From the NCBI GenBank assembly GCA_019677205.1, contig JAAMXY010004285.1, forward strand, positions 18,131-82,130: a stretch of 64,000 nt of DNA. Direction: 5' to 3'. Below, piece after piece: positions 62,031-64,000 of the stretch (positions are counted from its first letter, which is position 1; every line of letters begins with the position of its first letter). The position numbers and the translations under genes were made by a program. The notes beneath the pieces were generated by a model that worked only from the letters and a program-made list of their open reading frames with translations, searched no databases and had not been told where the DNA came from. This stretch comes from Pinguiococcus pyrenoidosus (lineage: Eukaryota > Sar > Pinguiophyceae > Pinguiochrysidales > Pinguiochrysidaceae).

Positions 62031-63395
62031 TCAGCGCGTCCCTTCAGTCGACACGTCTGCGCATTTCTGCTTGTTCTCTCCCGTGAGTTGACTCCAGAGG
62101 CATGTGCCGAAGATGATCGCTCCTCCGACGGCCCCCAGCGGCGATAGCCGCTCCCCCAGCGCCAGGACGCTCACCACCGCTGCGACCAGGGGTTCCGTGC
62201 TGATGATGACGGTCATGTCCGTGGCGCTGACTTTCTCCAGCGCGAGGGTCTGCAGATAGATGGTCAAGGCCGTCGTGATCAGCCCCGTGTAGAGGACGGC
62301 CGCGATGGCGGTGGGCGAGGAGGTGACCGCCGAGATCGCCGGTGAGACCCCGTTGAAGCAGTCCACGCCCACCCAGGCGAAGGACACGAGGGCTACCGTG
62401 ACCAGCTGCGCCGCGCTCAGCGCCGTGCACTCGCCGGGGAAGCGCTTGGCGGCCTCCTCGATCTTGATGTAGCTGATCCCGAATCCCAAGGGCTGCAGCA
62501 AAAGCAGGGCATCGCTGGCCGACGGCAACGACGTGTCCGCGCCTTCCAGCAGGCCCACCCCAAGCAGCGCAAGGACCGCCGCAACCCACTGGCGGCCCTT
62601 GACATCTGCGACCCCAAGAAGCTTGGACAAGAAGGGCACGAGGACCACGTGAAGGCAGCAGATGAACGCCGCCTTGTTCGCCTCCACCACCTCAAGCCCA
62701 ATGGCCTGCGCCACGTACCCGGCCGCTGCCCAAAGCCCACACTCCAGGCCCGCAAGCAGCAGCGCGCGAGGCTTGCCAGCGAGGGTGGGAGCCAGCACAA
62801 GGCCCGCGATGCCAAATCTCAAGGCGGCGAGCGACGAGCTGGAGACGTCGTAGCCCTCGATGAATCGCACCGCGGGGAAGTTTGTGCCCCAGAACACCGC
62901 CACGAGGACCAGGAGCGCCTTGTAGAAGAGCACGTCGTCATCCTTGGGTGTCTCCACCGTGGTGAGCGACCCGCTCGCGGCGCCGTCCAAAGGCCCCTCG
63001 CCGACGTCCTTCGCCCTCTCAAGTGGTTGCATTCCCAGTGCCTCCGAAAGTGCCAGCTCATCCTCCATCGTCGGCACCGGAATGTCCTCCAGTCTGCCGT
63101 CGAGCTGCTTCTCCACGAATTCTGCGTCCAGGGGGGCCGGGAGCGGCGAGTTCTGGGGCTCTTTCGTCCCGGGAATCGCCTGATCCAGGGTTGTCCGGTG
63201 CGCCAGGTGGGCCGCTTTGGCCCCGCTTTTCTTGCCCAGCGCCTCCTCGTTGCCTCGCTGCGCCACATGCAGTATCCACGATCGATACTGCGCGACGCCG
63301 GAGGACAGCGGCGTCGCAAGCGGCCTCGCCAGGAGGCCCCCGACGCTCAGCAGCAGGCTGCTGAGCAGTCCTGCCAGCAGCGCCGCTCTCGCCAT
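62031..63395 (-). CDS. EamA/DMT-family transporter with N-terminal signal-like leader
   Basis: A single exon, 454 residues from the ATG at 63395. The frame is open upstream to 63515, but that extension begins at TTG. The N-terminus (ARAALLAGLLSSLLLSVGGLLARPLA) looks like a signal peptide followed by a basic/serine-rich stretch. In a complex-plastid alga this could be a bipartite leader, but that is untested. A charged lumen- or stroma-like spacer of about 130 residues precedes ten predicted helices in two EamA repeats: VLVAVFWGTNFPAVRFIEGYDVSSSSLAALRFGIAGL...VEANKAAFICCLHVVLVPFLSKLL, then the second half with LYTGLITTALTIYLQTLALEKVSATDMTVIISTEPLVAAVVSVLALGERL, the classic EamA end. Substrates are metabolites or amino acids in relatives; none can be named here. 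Confidence 0.87.
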   Translation of the reverse strand: MARAALLAGLLSSLLLSVGGLLARPLATPLSSGVAQYRSWILHVAQRGNEEALGKKSGAKAAHLAHRTTLDQAIPGTKEPQNSPLPAPLDAEFVEKQLDGRLEDIPVPTMEDELALSEALGMQPLERAKDVGEGPLDGAASGSLTTVETPKDDDVLFYKALLVLVAVFWGTNFPAVRFIEGYDVSSSSLAALRFGIAGLVLAPTLAGKPRALLLAGLECGLWAAAGYVAQAIGLEVVEANKAAFICCLHVVLVPFLSKLLGVADVKGRQWVAAVLALLGVGLLEGADTSLPSASDALLLLQPLGFGISYIKIEEAAKRFPGECTALSAAQLVTVALVSFAWVGVDCFNGVSPAISAVTSSPTAIAAVLYTGLITTALTIYLQTLALEKVSATDMTVIISTEPLVAAVVSVLALGERLSPLGAVGGAIIFGTCLWSQLTGENKQKCADVSTEGTR

Positions 63396-64000
63396 TCTGC
63401 CGTCTGCCCCCGCTTTCGACACAGCCTCTGCAGCTGATGTGGGCTCGGCGGTGCGCCGCAACGCGTGACGGGGATCTTCAACTTCGTCGGTGGCCACGCG
63501 GTTTACAAACCGCAACCTTGCGTACGCCGTACGTCGGCGCTATAGAGCATTTTGCGAGCCGCTGGAGCGGGTCTGATTGGCTTGTCACGCGGGCGGAGCC
63601 CTTGGTGATTCGTTGAAGCCCGCGAAACGAAGGCTGGCATTGGCCGAAAATCGCCGCGTACGTCGGGATTGCAACTCGGCGCATAGGAAGAACATAGAGC
63701 GGACAAATCCGTGGAATCTTGAATCTCCAGCGTGCCGGAACCAAAGGCTTGTAAAGTACGCGCCAAACTACGGGAAGGTCATTGGCTGCGACCACACATC
63801 TCGCTGCGCGAATCTGCGCTCCCTAAAATGGAGGAAAATCCGCCAATCATCGCGGGAGCTTTGTTCAACATGAGCCTCAACCTGGACGTGAACCGAAGTG
63901 GCGCTGCGTCACTCAAAAAGCAAGCCCAAACTTCACAGTTTCAAGTAGTGAGTTTGAACAGGGGAGAATTCACGAAAGGAAGCTAGAATAGCGGGCGCGA
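63396..64000. other. Right-edge region; possible start of another gene
   Basis: Upstream of the transporter gene. A plus-strand frame from 63831 (EENPPIIAGALFNMSLNLDVNRS...) runs to a stop at 63986 and could be a first exon or a chance ORF. TTTGAA lies at 63953-63958. Nothing firmer can be said without sequence to the right. Confidence 0.35.

Noticed and set aside
1-64000. Prokaryotic contamination or a mobile element
   Set aside because: Multi-exon eukaryotic genes run from end to end, and I saw no transposase, integrase, reverse transcriptase, long terminal repeat or inverted-repeat boundary.
1-64000. tRNA, rRNA or snRNA genes
   Set aside because: I looked for obvious conserved boxes while reading the spacers and found none I could support. 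A covariance-model scan would be decisive and was not possible.

Overview
This is nuclear DNA from a eukaryote. The window is moderately GC-rich and gene-dense. Most genes are split by short GT-AG introns (mostly about 55-190 nt), and splicing across them restores conserved proteins in the correct phase. A 4,242-residue axonemal dynein heavy chain and CFAP36 show that the organism builds motile cilia. PEX1 shows peroxisomes, cystinosin a lysosome or vacuole, and a bHLH-PAS factor resembles the class described in stramenopile algae. I infer a flagellated protist, possibly an alga of the stramenopile group. No marker here settles the lineage.

Layout. 1-5.6 kb: 3' part of a giant minus-strand WW/Tudor-like/PH protein that runs off the left edge. 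6.8-9.0 kb: CFAP36 (-). 9.5-12.9 kb: PEX1 (+). 13.1-14.1 kb: 3-hydroxyacyl-CoA dehydrogenase (-). 14.6-15.2 kb: membrane-anchored J protein (+). 15.6-17.8 kb: class V aminotransferase (-). 17.8-19.9 kb: minisatellite-bearing spacer. 19.9-21.5 kb: RIO kinase 2 (-), with an 18-N assembly gap in an intron. 22.4-25.5 kb: nine-exon FGD-like RhoGEF that ends in WW and villin-headpiece modules (+). 25.8-38.9 kb: dynein heavy chain (-). 40.0-40.3 kb: small two-TM protein (+). 40.5-42.8 kb: RBM39-type splicing factor (-). 43.2-43.6 kb: small unknown (+). 44.7-46.0 kb: KOW/zinc-ribbon protein (+). 46.3-47.3 kb: cystinosin (+). 47.5-50.8 kb: repeat/coiled-coil protein (-). 51.0-52.2 kb: STI1-type protein (+). 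53.0-55.0 kb: polyQ bHLH-PAS factor (-). 55.1-57.2 kb: no confident gene. 57.3-58.6 kb: unknown five-exon membrane protein (+). 58.9-60.4 kb: DHHC palmitoyltransferase (-). 60.7-61.4 kb: MsrA (+). 62.0-63.4 kb: EamA transporter (-).

Genes mostly alternate strands, giving repeated head-to-head pairs that share one spacer. The hexamer TTTGAA, often followed by WSS, recurs in nearly all of these spacers and matches the core of the CHR element bound by LIN54/MuvB in animals. Other notable points are the DH-PH-FYVE-WW-villin-headpiece fusion, a methionine sulfoxide reductase with a dual-acylation N-terminus lying head-to-head with a DHHC acyltransferase, and a splice-donor preference for GTRCG.

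All gene models were assembled by eye from reading frame, splice phase and remembered family motifs. No database search or transcript evidence was available.
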